Source of the DNA: DATJLY01 sp035532935
Lineage (GTDB): Bacteria > Pseudomonadota > Alphaproteobacteria > ATCC43930 > CGMCC-115725
Length of the DNA stretch: 64,000 nt
Direction of reading: 5' to 3'
NCBI GenBank assembly: GCA_035532935.1
Contig: DATKQE010000008.1
Span: 155,777 to 219,776 of the forward strand
Shown: positions 8,156 through 16,537 of the stretch, piece after piece
Position numbering within the stretch: position 1 is the stretch's first letter
Layout: every line of letters begins with the position of its first letter
The notes under the pieces: generated by a model
Seen by the model: only the letters and a program-made list of their open reading frames with translations
Told to the model about the DNA's origin: nothing
Database searches by the model: none
Program-made: the position numbers and the translations under genes

Positions 8156-8989
8156 ATGGAGCGCAAGACCGACCGGATTGAGGACCCTATCGAGCTCGGC
8201 GCGAGCGAACAGGTCCAGGCAAAGCGCCGCGTGCTGCGCGAGGACTTTGCGCGGCAGTCGCCGTTCCTGCGATTTTCGGAAGACTGGTTCGTGGCGCCCG
8301 GCGGCTTCGACACGCATCCGCATCGCGGCATGGAAACCGTTACCTTGGTTCTCGAGGGTGCGCTCCATCACCGCGACCACACAGGGGCCAATGGAGTCTT
8401 GTGCGCAGGCGATGTGCAGTGGATGACCGCTGGACGGGGCGTGCTGCACAGTGAACTGCCGCACGGACCCGAATTGGCGCACACGCTGCAGCTTTGGCTC
8501 AACCTGCCTGCGGCATCGAAGATGGTGCCGGCCCGCTATGTCGACCAGCCGTTCGCCTCCGTGCCGGTGCGCCGTATTCCTGGCGGCGAGGTCCGCGTCT
8601 ATGCCGGCGCTTCGGGTGACGTGCGGCAACCTCATGGCAGTCACTGGCCGATGATGCTTCTCGATATCGCGCTCGAGGCTGGGCACCGGTCCGAGGCGGA
8701 GCTTCCGGCTGACTATCGGGCCTTCGTTTATGTCCTGGAGGGCAGCGCACAAATCGGCATAGACCGTCGCCGCATCCGCGCGCCGCACGTGGCCTGGTTC
8801 GAGCCCACCGCAAATCCCTCGGCCGCGGACACGATCGCCTTTGCCGCGGAGGAGCCGTTCCGCGCGCTCCTCTTTGCCGGGCCGCCGATCGACGAGCCGG
8901 TGGTTGCTTACGGTCCCTTCGTGATGAACACCGTGGACGAAATCCGCCAGGCCTTCGCGGACTACCAATCGGGCCGGCTGACCGCGTAG
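8156..8989 (+). CDS. Pirin family protein
   Basis: 277 residues, bicupin. The N-terminal cupin has the metal ligands in DTHPHRGMETVTLVLEG and the distal HSELP after GRGVL, as in pirins that bind Fe and can act as quercetin 2,3-dioxygenases or redox-sensing co-regulators. The C-terminal cupin is present (VYVLEGSAQIGID), followed by FAGPPIDEPVVAYGPFVMN, a pirin hallmark. ATG 8156 is the first in-frame start after the divergent hydroxylase start; no good Shine-Dalgarno is visible, and the mRNA leader must be very short. Possible roles include metabolism of a phenolic compound with the neighbouring hydroxylase. Confidence 0.85.
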   Translation: MERKTDRIEDPIELGASEQVQAKRRVLREDFARQSPFLRFSEDWFVAPGGFDTHPHRGMETVTLVLEGALHHRDHTGANGVLCAGDVQWMTAGRGVLHSELPHGPELAHTLQLWLNLPAASKMVPARYVDQPFASVPVRRIPGGEVRVYAGASGDVRQPHGSHWPMMLLDIALEAGHRSEAELPADYRAFVYVLEGSAQIGIDRRRIRAPHVAWFEPTANPSAADTIAFAAEEPFRALLFAGPPIDEPVVAYGPFVMNTVDEIRQAFADYQSGRLTA

Positions 8990-9091
8990 TCGGGCCGTGT
9001 CTCCTTCATCTCGGCCGGTTTCACGGCAAGCGGTGTTTGGACGGTTTGGGGCCGCGGCCTCGCAATGAGCGTCCCGGCGCATCCGAGGCCG

Positions 9092-9181
9092 AGGAAAAAA
9101 GAGGTGGATCGAGAGCGGGCCGATGAGCGTGCTCGCGCCGAGCGCCATCGCGAAGCCCGCGCCTGGGCTTGAGGTCTTCAT
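9092..9181 (-). pseudogene. Remnant of an MFS (Bcr/CflA-like) transporter N-terminus
   Basis: Thirty codons starting at ATG 9181 read a basic/short N-terminus and then GASTLIGPLSIHLFFP, which matches the first membrane helix of drug-efflux MFS proteins (G-x-L-T-x-x-G-P-L-S-I-D-x-Y-L-P). After this the frame continues as Arg-rich, non-membrane sequence. It begins 13 bases after the nitronate monooxygenase stop codon on the same strand, so a downstream transporter gene was probably deleted, leaving its 5' end. Confidence 0.45.
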
Positions 9182-9194
9182 ACGTTGGAACCGG

Positions 9195-10169
9195 CTACTG
9201 GAGATATTGGGGCAGACGCTTCGACAGGATTTCTTGGGCCTCGCGCGCGATGCGGGCGACGATCTCGCCGGCCGGGGCAATGTCGTGGATGAGGCCGGCA
9301 TCCTGCCCCATCGTGAGCGGCGCCTCGTCCGTGTCGCCCCGCTGCCTTGCCGCACGGACCTGGGCCAGGATCTCCACCTGGTGCTGCCGGACCGCCCAGT
9401 CGCGCCCGGCCCAGCGCTCGATGAAGCGGTTGCGGCGCGAGCGTATCATCGCGCCCGGCCAGACGATGCCGGACGCGAGATCAGGGATCTCGGAGAGCAG
9501 AGTGTCGTGCCCGTCGCTCTCGACGATCGCCCGTTTGAAATTGGGATGAAGTGGCGATTCATCGGTCGCAAGGAACCGCGTCCCGAGCAGGATCCCGTCG
9601 GCGCCGAGCGCCAACGCGGCGGCGAGGCCGCGTCCGTCGGCGATTCCGCCTGCGGCGAGAACCGGAATCGGTGACACGGCATCGACGACCATGGGGATCA
9701 GCGGCAGGCTCGCCTGCCAACCGACATGCCCGCCGCCCTCGGTGCCCTGCGCGATGATGACGTCCGCCCCGGCTTCGGCCGCGCGGCGCGCCTCGGGCAC
9801 GCCGCTAGCCATGAACGTCACTTTGGCGCCCGCGTCATGCGCCCGTGCGACGAGCGTCTTGATATCCTGGCTCGGCTTTGGCCAGGCGAAGGCGATGACG
9901 CTGGGCCGCAGCTTGAGCGCCTCGGCGAAGCCGTCCTCGCGCATGTCGAAGATGAGGAAATTGAGACCGAAGGGCTTGTTCGTCTTGTCGCGGATCGCGG
10001 CGGTCGCCTCGCGGATCCGCTCGGGCGGCAGGTAATGGCAGCCGAGCGCCCCGAGCCCGCCGGCGTTCGATACTGCGGTGACGAGGTCCGGCCCGAAAAC
10101 GGACCCCATGCCGCCTAAGGCAATGGGATGCTCGATTCCGAGCAGGTCGCAAACCTTGGTTCTGATCAT
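9195..10169 (-). CDS. Nitronate monooxygenase / enoyl-reductase-like FMN protein
   Basis: 324 residues, TIM-barrel FMN enzyme of the 2-nitropropane dioxygenase family. It begins LLGIEHPIALGGMG, as the family does, and has the flavin-contacting segments QGTEGGGHVGW, VLAAGGIADGRGLAAALALGADG and LLGTRFLATDE. Such enzymes oxidise alkyl nitronates with O2; some relatives are quinone reductases. ATG 10169 follows a GGGGGAG site closely. It stands after the solute-binding-protein/GntR pair on the same strand. Its substrate in this organism is not predictable. Confidence 0.85.
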   Translation of the reverse strand: MIRTKVCDLLGIEHPIALGGMGSVFGPDLVTAVSNAGGLGALGCHYLPPERIREATAAIRDKTNKPFGLNFLIFDMREDGFAEALKLRPSVIAFAWPKPSQDIKTLVARAHDAGAKVTFMASGVPEARRAAEAGADVIIAQGTEGGGHVGWQASLPLIPMVVDAVSPIPVLAAGGIADGRGLAAALALGADGILLGTRFLATDESPLHPNFKRAIVESDGHDTLLSEIPDLASGIVWPGAMIRSRRNRFIERWAGRDWAVRQHQVEILAQVRAARQRGDTDEAPLTMGQDAGLIHDIAPAGEIVARIAREAQEILSKRLPQYLQ

Positions 10170-10217
10170 GACTCCCCCTGCCTGTGACGCCGCGGGACGG
10201 CCGCGCTGCGGCGGCGC

Positions 10218-11096
10218 CTATTCGGCCGCGAACGAAACCACCGAGCGGTCGTAATCGCCCGAGCCCATGCCGTCGTCGGGGAAGATGTGGCGCTCGGCAA
10301 TCCAGCGGAAGGATTCCTCGAAGACCTCGCGCGTATAAGGCTCGAACACGATCCGCTCGCCGGGGCCCCAGCGCCGCGTGTCCATCATCGCGTGGAAGCG
10401 GGAGGGGAATTCGTTCTTGTAGTAGTGCGTGTAGAGCTCGGGGCGGAGGTCGATGTCGCGCTGCGCACGCCGCAGCGCCGCGAAATACTTGCGCAAATCC
10501 TCTGGGTCGGGATTTCCCGTGATCATCGTCGCCATCATGAAGGTGGCGTCGATCACCTTGCGGAAGCCCAGTTGCTCGAGGAAGTAGTAGGGGCCGCTGA
10601 ACACCGTGGCCGCGGGAACCTTGCGGTCGAACAGCATCTCGAGCCGGCTGAACAGAAGCCCGTCGTTGAAGGAGAGCTTGATGTCATCGAGCGGCATGTA
10701 TTGCTCGAGCGCCTGGATGGTCGAATAGTGGCTGCCGGACTGGTAGCCGACCGAGATCGGCACGTCCTTGAGATCGGCCGGCTCCGTGATCGGCGATTCC
10801 GGCGGCACGAACACGCCGGCCGGCGAGACCGAATAGGCGTCGGCATAAAGCTTGCCGTGGCCCGATGAGGCGGCGACGTTGACGGTCCAGTGGCAGGCGC
10901 CGCTCACGTCGCACGTGCGGCCCTGCTCGAAGCTCTGATAGGCGCCGACCTTGGTACCCATCTGGTGGCCGCCCGACCGCGCCGAGTCCATCGTCTCGCG
11001 GAACTCGTAATCGAGCCCTTCAGCGGCGAAATAGCCCTTTTCCTCGGCGACCCATTCCTGAAGCCGAAAATGCGGCGCGATGATGAACTTCGCCAC
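10218..11096 (-). CDS. NMT1/THI5-like solute-binding protein, no signal peptide
   Basis: 292 residues. The fold signature of periplasmic type-II solute-binding proteins of the NMT1/SsuA kind is visible: FIIAPHFRLQEWVAEEKGYF (ligand-binding lobe start), VGYQSGSHYSTIQALEQY and the ATVFSGPYYFLEQLGFR lobe. The GTG at 11096 has a strong AGAGGAGG six bases upstream and lies 13 bases after the GntR stop, so it is preferred to an upstream ATG overlapping that gene. There is no signal peptide, so the protein should stay in the cytoplasm; it could be a ligand sensor or an enzyme of the same fold. No ABC permease or ATPase is nearby. Confidence 0.7.
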   Translation of the reverse strand: MAKFIIAPHFRLQEWVAEEKGYFAAEGLDYEFRETMDSARSGGHQMGTKVGAYQSFEQGRTCDVSGACHWTVNVAASSGHGKLYADAYSVSPAGVFVPPESPITEPADLKDVPISVGYQSGSHYSTIQALEQYMPLDDIKLSFNDGLLFSRLEMLFDRKVPAATVFSGPYYFLEQLGFRKVIDATFMMATMITGNPDPEDLRKYFAALRRAQRDIDLRPELYTHYYKNEFPSRFHAMMDTRRWGPGERIVFEPYTREVFEESFRWIAERHIFPDDGMGSGDYDRSVVSFAAE

Positions 11097-11109
11097 GGCG
11101 TCCTCCTCT

Positions 11110-11877
11110 CTAGCAACAGGTTTCCGCACCAGCCCCTTCGCCGGCCTCGGCGACGCGGCGGGCGCGGATCATGCGCACATGCTCGTCCATCACGCGCCGC
11201 GCGGCCGTGCCGTCGCGCGCTTCGACAAGATCGCGTAATTGGCGGTGGACATCGAGGACATGTCGCGCCACCGGCCGCGTCAGCGTGCGATTGCGCGTGG
11301 GCCAGGCGGCGTGCTGGAGCGAGACGAGCTGAACCACCAGCACGCGGTTGTGCGCGGCCTCCGCGAGCGCCATGTGAAAGGCGAACGAGATGCGCGTGAA
11401 CTCATCGACATTGCCGATGGCGGTCTCGCTCTCGTCGAGAAGTCGCTTGAGCTTGGCGAGGTCGCGCGCCGTCGCGTTCTCGGCTGCAAGCTCGACGGCG
11501 ACGCACTCGACCCCGCGCTGGGCATCGAGAATTTCCCGCGCGGAGGTGCCGGCAAGGTCGAGCTGCACGGCGAGCGCCTCGGCGAAGAGACGCGGATTGC
11601 CGCGCGCGATGCGTGCGCCACCGCCTGCGCCCATCTTGATTTCGACGATGCCGAGCGCCTCAAGCGTACGGAGCGCATCGCGCGCGACAATGCGGCTTAC
11701 CCCGGCCTTGGCGGCGATATCCTTTTCGGTGCCAAGAAAATCGCCGGGCGCCATGCGCCGCGCCCCAACCGCCGCGCGGACGTCCGCGACGATGGCGGAA
11801 GAGAGCGTCGCCGCGCGGCCTAGCTGTGCCGGCGCCGGCGAGAACCTGTCATCCCCGTAAAGCCAATGCACGGCCAT
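11110..11877 (-). CDS. GntR family regulator, FCD (FadR) subfamily
   Basis: 255 residues. The N-terminal winged helix has the GntR pattern (LGTEKDIAAKAGVSRIVARDALRTLEALGIVEIKMGAGGGARI), with FCD-type all-helical ligand-binding C-terminus (FTRISFAFHMALAEAAHNRVL). The ATG at 11877 has GGAAGAG just upstream. It is followed 13 bases later by the solute-binding protein gene, so it probably regulates that gene and the nitronate monooxygenase in response to an organic acid. A CGAAAG-N16-CTTTCG dyad (11903-11930) upstream is a candidate autoregulatory operator. The C-terminus ends in two Cys. Confidence 0.85.
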   Translation of the reverse strand: MAVHWLYGDDRFSPAPAQLGRAATLSSAIVADVRAAVGARRMAPGDFLGTEKDIAAKAGVSRIVARDALRTLEALGIVEIKMGAGGGARIARGNPRLFAEALAVQLDLAGTSAREILDAQRGVECVAVELAAENATARDLAKLKRLLDESETAIGNVDEFTRISFAFHMALAEAAHNRVLVVQLVSLQHAAWPTRNRTLTRPVARHVLDVHRQLRDLVEARDGTAARRVMDEHVRMIRARRVAEAGEGAGAETCC

Positions 11878-12195
11878 CGCGCTCTTCCAATAGCACGAGC
11901 CGCGAAAGCTATCAACGATATTATCTTTCGGCCGACCCACCTTGCGGCGATGCGAGGGCCCGCGCCCCGGATCTGGTCGATAAGGGAGAGGGGATCGTCG
12001 GGGAGGCGGTTACCGCGCCCCATGCGACATGACCGTCCGGCCGCCCTAGCAGGGGCGGCGCGGCGGCGGATTTTCGATGTGATCGCCACTGGCGGCCGCC
12101 CAAATAGGGCTCGACCGGTATTGAGCTAGATCAATGCCATCCCATCGGGATCGGCCTAATCAATACTTATCACTCCTTGCGCGACGGATGACGAT
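11878..12195. other. Divergent intergenic region (GntR gene / DevB-like gene)
   Basis: 318 bases without a gene, between divergent starts. It holds the CGAAAG-N16-CTTTCG dyad (11903-11930) near the GntR start and the FNR-like box (12121-12134) near the exporter start. The AT-rich stretches around 11900-11930 and 12110-12180 are the likely promoter zones. No RNA gene or repeat was seen. Confidence 0.6.
12121..12134 (+). promoter_or_regulatory. FNR/FixK-like box
   Basis: TTGAGCTAGATCAA differs at one position from the TTGAT-N4-ATCAA consensus of FNR, FixK and Anr-type regulators. It ends 61 bases before the start of the adaptor gene of the exporter operon, a typical distance for an activating site. 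Pattern match only. Confidence 0.5.
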
Positions 12196-13464
12196 ATGGG
12201 ATCGGCGTCGGAATGCCCGCTCACGGCAGGGCGCACGGCGATCCCTGTAATCGAGACGCCGAAAGGCCCCAGTTCAACCGCGGCGTTTCGGGGCGCACCG
12301 CGCCGAGGGCGGCATTTCGCATTGGCCGCAATCATCGTCCTCCTGATCGCGATCGTAGGCATTGCCACGTGGTACAGCTTGACGAGGCCGATGGTCGTTT
12401 CGATCGCACCTGTCGCGACGAATGTACCCGAACAGGTTTTCGGACTCGGGACGGTTGGGGCACGGGTGCAGTCCAATGTCGGCTTCAAAGTGCCGGGCGT
12501 CCTTGTCGCGCTGATGGCAGATCAGGGCGACCGGGCTCATGCTGGACAGGTGTTGGCGCAACTCGACGCGCGCGATATCACAGCGCAGCTTGCCGTGGCG
12601 AAAGCAGGCGTTGCGCAAGCGCAAGCGAATATTCAAAAGGCAAAGGCTGACGTTGCCAGCGCTACGGCAAGCCTGGCAAATGCCAAGGCCATAAGCGCCC
12701 GTCGGGCCGCGCTCGCCCAGCACGGTAATGCCTCGGCGGAGGAGGCGCAGACAACGGAGGCGACGATGCGTGTCGCCGCCGCCAATCTGGGCGCGGCACA
12801 GAGCGAGGTGTCGGTCGCGGAGGCCGCGCGTCAGTCCGCCGAGGCGCAGGAAGCGTTCGAGCAAGCGACCCTCGCCAACTATACTCTTTATGCTCCCTAC
12901 GACGCGTGGATCGTATCGCGGAATCTCGAACTCGGCAGCATGCCCAACCCGGGTCAGTCCGTGTTCACGCTGGTGGCCGCGCACAGCGTATGGGCGCTTG
13001 GTTATGTGGACGAGCGTCTGGCCGGCAGGCTGAGCGTCGGCCAACCGGCCGAGATCATCCTCCGCTCGAAGCCTGCGACGCCCCTCCCCGGGCATGTCGC
13101 GCGGATCGAGATCCAAAGCGATGCGGTCAACGAAGAGCGGCTCGTGGATGTCGCCTTCGACCGGATTCCTGACAACATCCATCTGGCCGAGCAGGCCGAA
13201 ATCGTCATCACCACGGGTGTCTTGCCGCGCGCCGTGCCGGTGCAACCCGCCGCCGTCACTGATTACCGGGACGGACACGGTACGGTGTGGACCGTGGAGA
13301 ACGGCCGTCTCGAACGCCGCCGGGTGACATTCGGTCACGAACTCCTGGACGGCCGCCTGCCGGTCGTCGACGGCTTGCCTGACGGCGCGGAGGTGGTCGC
13401 GGCGCCCGCGTCCGGGCTCCGCGTCGGCGGCGCTGCGCGCGTGGCGGAGGTCCCGCCCCGATGA
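12196..13464 (+). CDS. HlyD-family periplasmic adaptor of a DevBCA-type exporter
   Basis: 422 residues. A 39-residue cytoplasmic N-terminus precedes one membrane helix (FALAAIIVLLIAIVGIATWY). Then come a split lipoyl/barrel-sandwich domain (FKVPGVLVALMADQGDRAHAGQ and TLYAPYDAWIVSRNLELGS) around an Ala-rich coiled-coil hairpin (residues about 120-215), then a beta-barrel domain. Adaptors of this type bridge an inner-membrane ABC exporter to an outer-membrane channel; none is encoded here. The gene is first in a three-gene operon: the permease start overlaps its stop (ATGA). The adaptor-permease-ATPase order is that of DevB-DevC-DevA. An FNR-like box lies upstream. Substrate unknown. Confidence 0.85.
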   Translation: MGSASECPLTAGRTAIPVIETPKGPSSTAAFRGAPRRGRHFALAAIIVLLIAIVGIATWYSLTRPMVVSIAPVATNVPEQVFGLGTVGARVQSNVGFKVPGVLVALMADQGDRAHAGQVLAQLDARDITAQLAVAKAGVAQAQANIQKAKADVASATASLANAKAISARRAALAQHGNASAEEAQTTEATMRVAAANLGAAQSEVSVAEAARQSAEAQEAFEQATLANYTLYAPYDAWIVSRNLELGSMPNPGQSVFTLVAAHSVWALGYVDERLAGRLSVGQPAEIILRSKPATPLPGHVARIEIQSDAVNEERLVDVAFDRIPDNIHLAEQAEIVITTGVLPRAVPVQPAAVTDYRDGHGTVWTVENGRLERRRVTFGHELLDGRLPVVDGLPDGAEVVAAPASGLRVGGAARVAEVPPR

Positions 13465-14603
13465 ACCTCGCGGTTCGCGACATCCGCCATAATTTTGTCC
13501 GCTTCGCGCTCACCGGCCTCGGGCTGGGAGGGCTGCTGGGGATCGTGGTGGTCATGATCGGCATCTACGAGGGCGCGCTCGACGATGCGCTCCGCCTGCC
13601 GCGGGCCTCCAGCCCCGATCTCTGGGTGGTGCAGCCGCTGACCAAAGGCCCCTTCGCGGAGCCTTCGCGCATTCCGAGCGACACGCGCGAGTTGGTGCGG
13701 CGCATTCCCGGCGTCGCCGCCGCGGGCGCGGTCACCTTTCAGACGGTCCAGGCGGTAGCAAATGCCAAACCTCTGCGGCTCTACATCCAGGGCTATGAGC
13801 CGGGCCGCCTTGGCGGGCCGCCGTCGCTTGCCGCAGGCCATGGCATCACCCAGAGCCATTACCAGATCGTGGTCAACGATTCCTCGGGTCTCCGGCTTGG
13901 CGACCACGTGCCGCTTGGGCCGTTTGACGATCCCTATACCGTCGTCGGCCTGACGCATGGGATGGTCACGTCATCCGGCGATCCCGTCGCCTGGGTCACC
14001 CTGCTTGATGCCCAGGCAATCCAGTTTGCCGTGGCGCCGCCGCTTCAGCGGCGCGAAAAGGCAGCAGGCAGGAGCCCGCTGGTCACTGCGGACATCAACG
14101 CGGTTCTGGTTCAGCTTTACCCGGGCGTGTCAAAAACGACAGTCGCGCATGAGATCGAGCGCTGGAAGCACCTGTCCGCGGTGTCGGAGAAGCAAGAGGA
14201 AGATTACCTGACGGTGTTCGTCATCTCGAAGATGCAGCAGCAGCTCGGCATGTTTATGGGGATTCTCATCGTCGTCGCAGCCGTGATCATCGCGCTCATC
14301 GTCTACACGCTGACCATGGACAAGCTACGATCTATCGCAACGCTGAAGCTAGTCGGCGCACCGGACCGCACGATCATTGGCCTCATCGTGCAACAGGCGC
14401 TGGTTCTCGGCGTCAGCGGCTTTGGACTCGGCGTGGCGCTGACCGCCGCCTTCAAGGGCTATTTCCCGCGCCGGGTGCTGATGGAGCCCAGAGACATTGC
14501 GATCCTCTTCGCTATCGTCGTCGTGATCTGCCTACTGGCTTCCGCCCTCAGCGTCCGCGCCGCGGTCAAGGTCGATCCGGCCACGGCCTTGGCCTCGGGT
14601 TAG
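13461..14603 (+). CDS. FtsX/MacB-type ABC permease (DevC-like)
   Basis: 380 residues. One membrane helix near the N-terminus (ALTGLGLGGLLGIVVVMIG), a periplasmic domain of about 210 residues, and three C-terminal helices (MFMGILIVVAAVIIALIVYTL, a middle one around LVLGVSGFGLGVALT, and ILFAIVVVICLLASALSV). This topology and the final AAVKVDPATALASG are standard for the FtsX/MacB superfamily, whose members transduce ATPase motion to periplasmic partners (mechanotransmission) rather than forming a pore. The start overlaps the adaptor stop; GGAGGT lies upstream. The ATPase gene begins five bases after its stop. Confidence 0.85.
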   Translation: MNLAVRDIRHNFVRFALTGLGLGGLLGIVVVMIGIYEGALDDALRLPRASSPDLWVVQPLTKGPFAEPSRIPSDTRELVRRIPGVAAAGAVTFQTVQAVANAKPLRLYIQGYEPGRLGGPPSLAAGHGITQSHYQIVVNDSSGLRLGDHVPLGPFDDPYTVVGLTHGMVTSSGDPVAWVTLLDAQAIQFAVAPPLQRREKAAGRSPLVTADINAVLVQLYPGVSKTTVAHEIERWKHLSAVSEKQEEDYLTVFVISKMQQQLGMFMGILIVVAAVIIALIVYTLTMDKLRSIATLKLVGAPDRTIIGLIVQQALVLGVSGFGLGVALTAAFKGYFPRRVLMEPRDIAILFAIVVVICLLASALSVRAAVKVDPATALASG

Positions 14604-14608
14604 CATCG

Positions 14609-15352
14609 ATGTCCGAAGCCGCCGACCCGACGGCCCTCATAGAGTTGCGCGCCGTCTCGAAGCATTTCGGGGAGGGCGCAACACGGGTGGACGCGCTCGT
14701 TGACGTGACGCTCTCCGTCTTTCCGGGCGAGGTTGTCGGACTGGTGGGGCCGAGCGGGTCCGGCAAGAGTACGCTGCTCAATGTGGTCGGTTGCGTGACA
14801 GAGCCCGACAGCGGTTGGATGCAGCTCGATGGTGAGATGGTCTATCGCGATCGCTGGCTGCGCCGCGACCTCCGGCGGCTCCGGCTCGAAAAGATCGGCT
14901 TCATTTTTCAGACCCACAATTTGCTCCCGTTTCTCACGAGCACCGAGAATGTCGCGGAAGTGATCGAGCTGGCCGGGGCCTCGTCTGCCGAGGCGCGCGA
15001 ACGTTCCATTGCGCTGCTCGGCTATCTCGGAGTCGCCCATCGTAGAAACGCCATTCCCGCGCAGCTTTCCGGTGGCGAGGCGCAGCGGGTGGCGATAGCC
15101 CGCGCATTGGCAAATGGTCCTCGCATCATCCTCGCTGACGAACCAACCGCCCCGCTTGACTCGCAACGTGCGGGCGTTGTGATGGACCTTCTGCGGCGTG
15201 CCGCCAATGATCAACGGGGGGCGATTCTCGTGGTCACCCACGATGAGAAAATGTTCGAACGATTCGATCGGCTCGTTCGCCTGCGCGACGGCCGGGTCGA
15301 AGGCAAGGGGCGCCACGAGAGCGCCGCGCCATTGGTCACCGGCTCTGCCTGA
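14609..15352 (+). CDS. ABC exporter ATPase (DevA/LolD-like)
   Basis: 247 residues, cytosolic nucleotide-binding subunit. Walker A is GPSGSGKST, the Q loop FQTHNLLPF, the signature LSGGEAQRVAIARAL, Walker B IILADEPTAPLDS and the switch His in VVTHDEKMF. It belongs to the MacB/LolD/DevA group that pairs with FtsX-type permeases. It is the third gene of the adaptor-permease-ATPase operon. Within Walker B, Pro replaces the usual Ala/Asn in the EPTAxLD segment; catalytic residues are intact. Confidence 0.9.
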   Translation: MSEAADPTALIELRAVSKHFGEGATRVDALVDVTLSVFPGEVVGLVGPSGSGKSTLLNVVGCVTEPDSGWMQLDGEMVYRDRWLRRDLRRLRLEKIGFIFQTHNLLPFLTSTENVAEVIELAGASSAEARERSIALLGYLGVAHRRNAIPAQLSGGEAQRVAIARALANGPRIILADEPTAPLDSQRAGVVMDLLRRAANDQRGAILVVTHDEKMFERFDRLVRLRDGRVEGKGRHESAAPLVTGSA

Positions 15353-15516
15353 GTCTAAAACCACTAAAGGCCCCGGCAATACTGTCATGTGGCGTGGCCT
15401 CTCGCGCCTGCCGCGGTCGAACCATGCCGCGCATGGACAGCGATGGATGCGCATGCTCTTATCCGGCGGCAGAGCAGGATTTGATCGCGAAATCGGCAAG
15501 CTCGAAGGTTCTTGCG

Positions 15517-16521
15517 ATGGCCGCCGTTCTGACGCCCGACCTGGCATCCCGGTTCGCGCGCATCGCCCGCGCCCACGTCACGCGCGAATATCCGAACAAG
15601 CTCGAACACACGATGCGCGGGCCCGAAGACGTGCGCAGCCCGCGCTCGCTCCATCCCATATTCTACGGCAGTTTCGACTGGCACTCGTGCGTTCACGGCT
15701 ATTGGCTCCTGTGCCGGCTCTACCGCCGCTTCCCGGCGTTTCCCGAAAGGCCGGGAATCCGCGATCTCGCCGACCACCACCTCACGCCGGCCAATGTCGC
15801 GGGCGAGTTGGACTATCTGCGAACCGCACCGGGCTTCGAGCGGCCTTATGGCTGGGCGTGGCTCCTGATGCTCGCGGCGGAACTCGCGCAACATGACAGT
15901 TCGGAGGGACGAAGGTGGCGCGACGCGCTGACGCCGCTCGCCGATGAATTCGTCGACCGCTTCCTTGCGTTCCTGCCCGTTGCGAAATATCCGGTCCGGA
16001 GCGGCGCGCATTACAACAGCGCCTTCGCGCTGACGCTGGCCTGGGACTACGCGCAGGTTTGTCGGCACGATCGTCTGCGCGATCTCGTCCGCGACAAGAG
16101 CTGCGCGTGGTTTGGGCAGGACGCCGATTGCCAGGCATGGGAACCGAGCGGCGACGATTTCGTCTCGCCGGCACTGATGGAAGCCGAATGCATGCGGCGG
16201 GTCCTGCCGGCGGCGGATTTCCCGGCTTGGTTCGACCGGTTCCTGCCGCGTCTCGGGTCGAGGATCCCGGCGACGCTGTTCGAGCCGGCCACGGTCACCG
16301 ATCGAACCGACGGCAAGACGGTTCATCTGGACGGGCTCAATTTCAGCCGGGCGTGGTGCTGGCGGTCGATTGCGGCCGCGCTGCCGGAGGCCGATCCCCG
16401 GCGGTCCGCGGCGCTGGCGGCGGCCGACGCGCATCTCGATACGAGTCTGCCCTATATTGCCGGGGACTATATGGGCGAGCACTGGCTTGCGACATTCGCG
16501 CTGCTGGCGCTCGACGGTTGA
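15517..16521 (+). CDS. DUF2891 family protein
   Basis: 334 residues. Recognised by the family's conserved segments: EYPNKLEHTM, HPIFYGSFDWHSCVHGYWLL, the RPYGWAWLLML helix, HYNSAFALTLAWDYA, WEPSGDDFVSPALMEAECM, HLDGLNFSRAWCW and the C-terminal GDYMGEHWLATFALLAL. The pattern of conserved His, Asp, Glu and Trp along paired helices looks like an (alpha/alpha) barrel, as in glycan-acting enzymes, but no activity is known to me. ATG 15517 has GAAGGT upstream. It follows the exporter operon on the same strand after 164 bases. Confidence 0.8.
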   Translation: MAAVLTPDLASRFARIARAHVTREYPNKLEHTMRGPEDVRSPRSLHPIFYGSFDWHSCVHGYWLLCRLYRRFPAFPERPGIRDLADHHLTPANVAGELDYLRTAPGFERPYGWAWLLMLAAELAQHDSSEGRRWRDALTPLADEFVDRFLAFLPVAKYPVRSGAHYNSAFALTLAWDYAQVCRHDRLRDLVRDKSCAWFGQDADCQAWEPSGDDFVSPALMEAECMRRVLPAADFPAWFDRFLPRLGSRIPATLFEPATVTDRTDGKTVHLDGLNFSRAWCWRSIAAALPEADPRRSAALAAADAHLDTSLPYIAGDYMGEHWLATFALLALDG

Positions 16522-16537
16522 GTCGCTCGGCCGTCAG

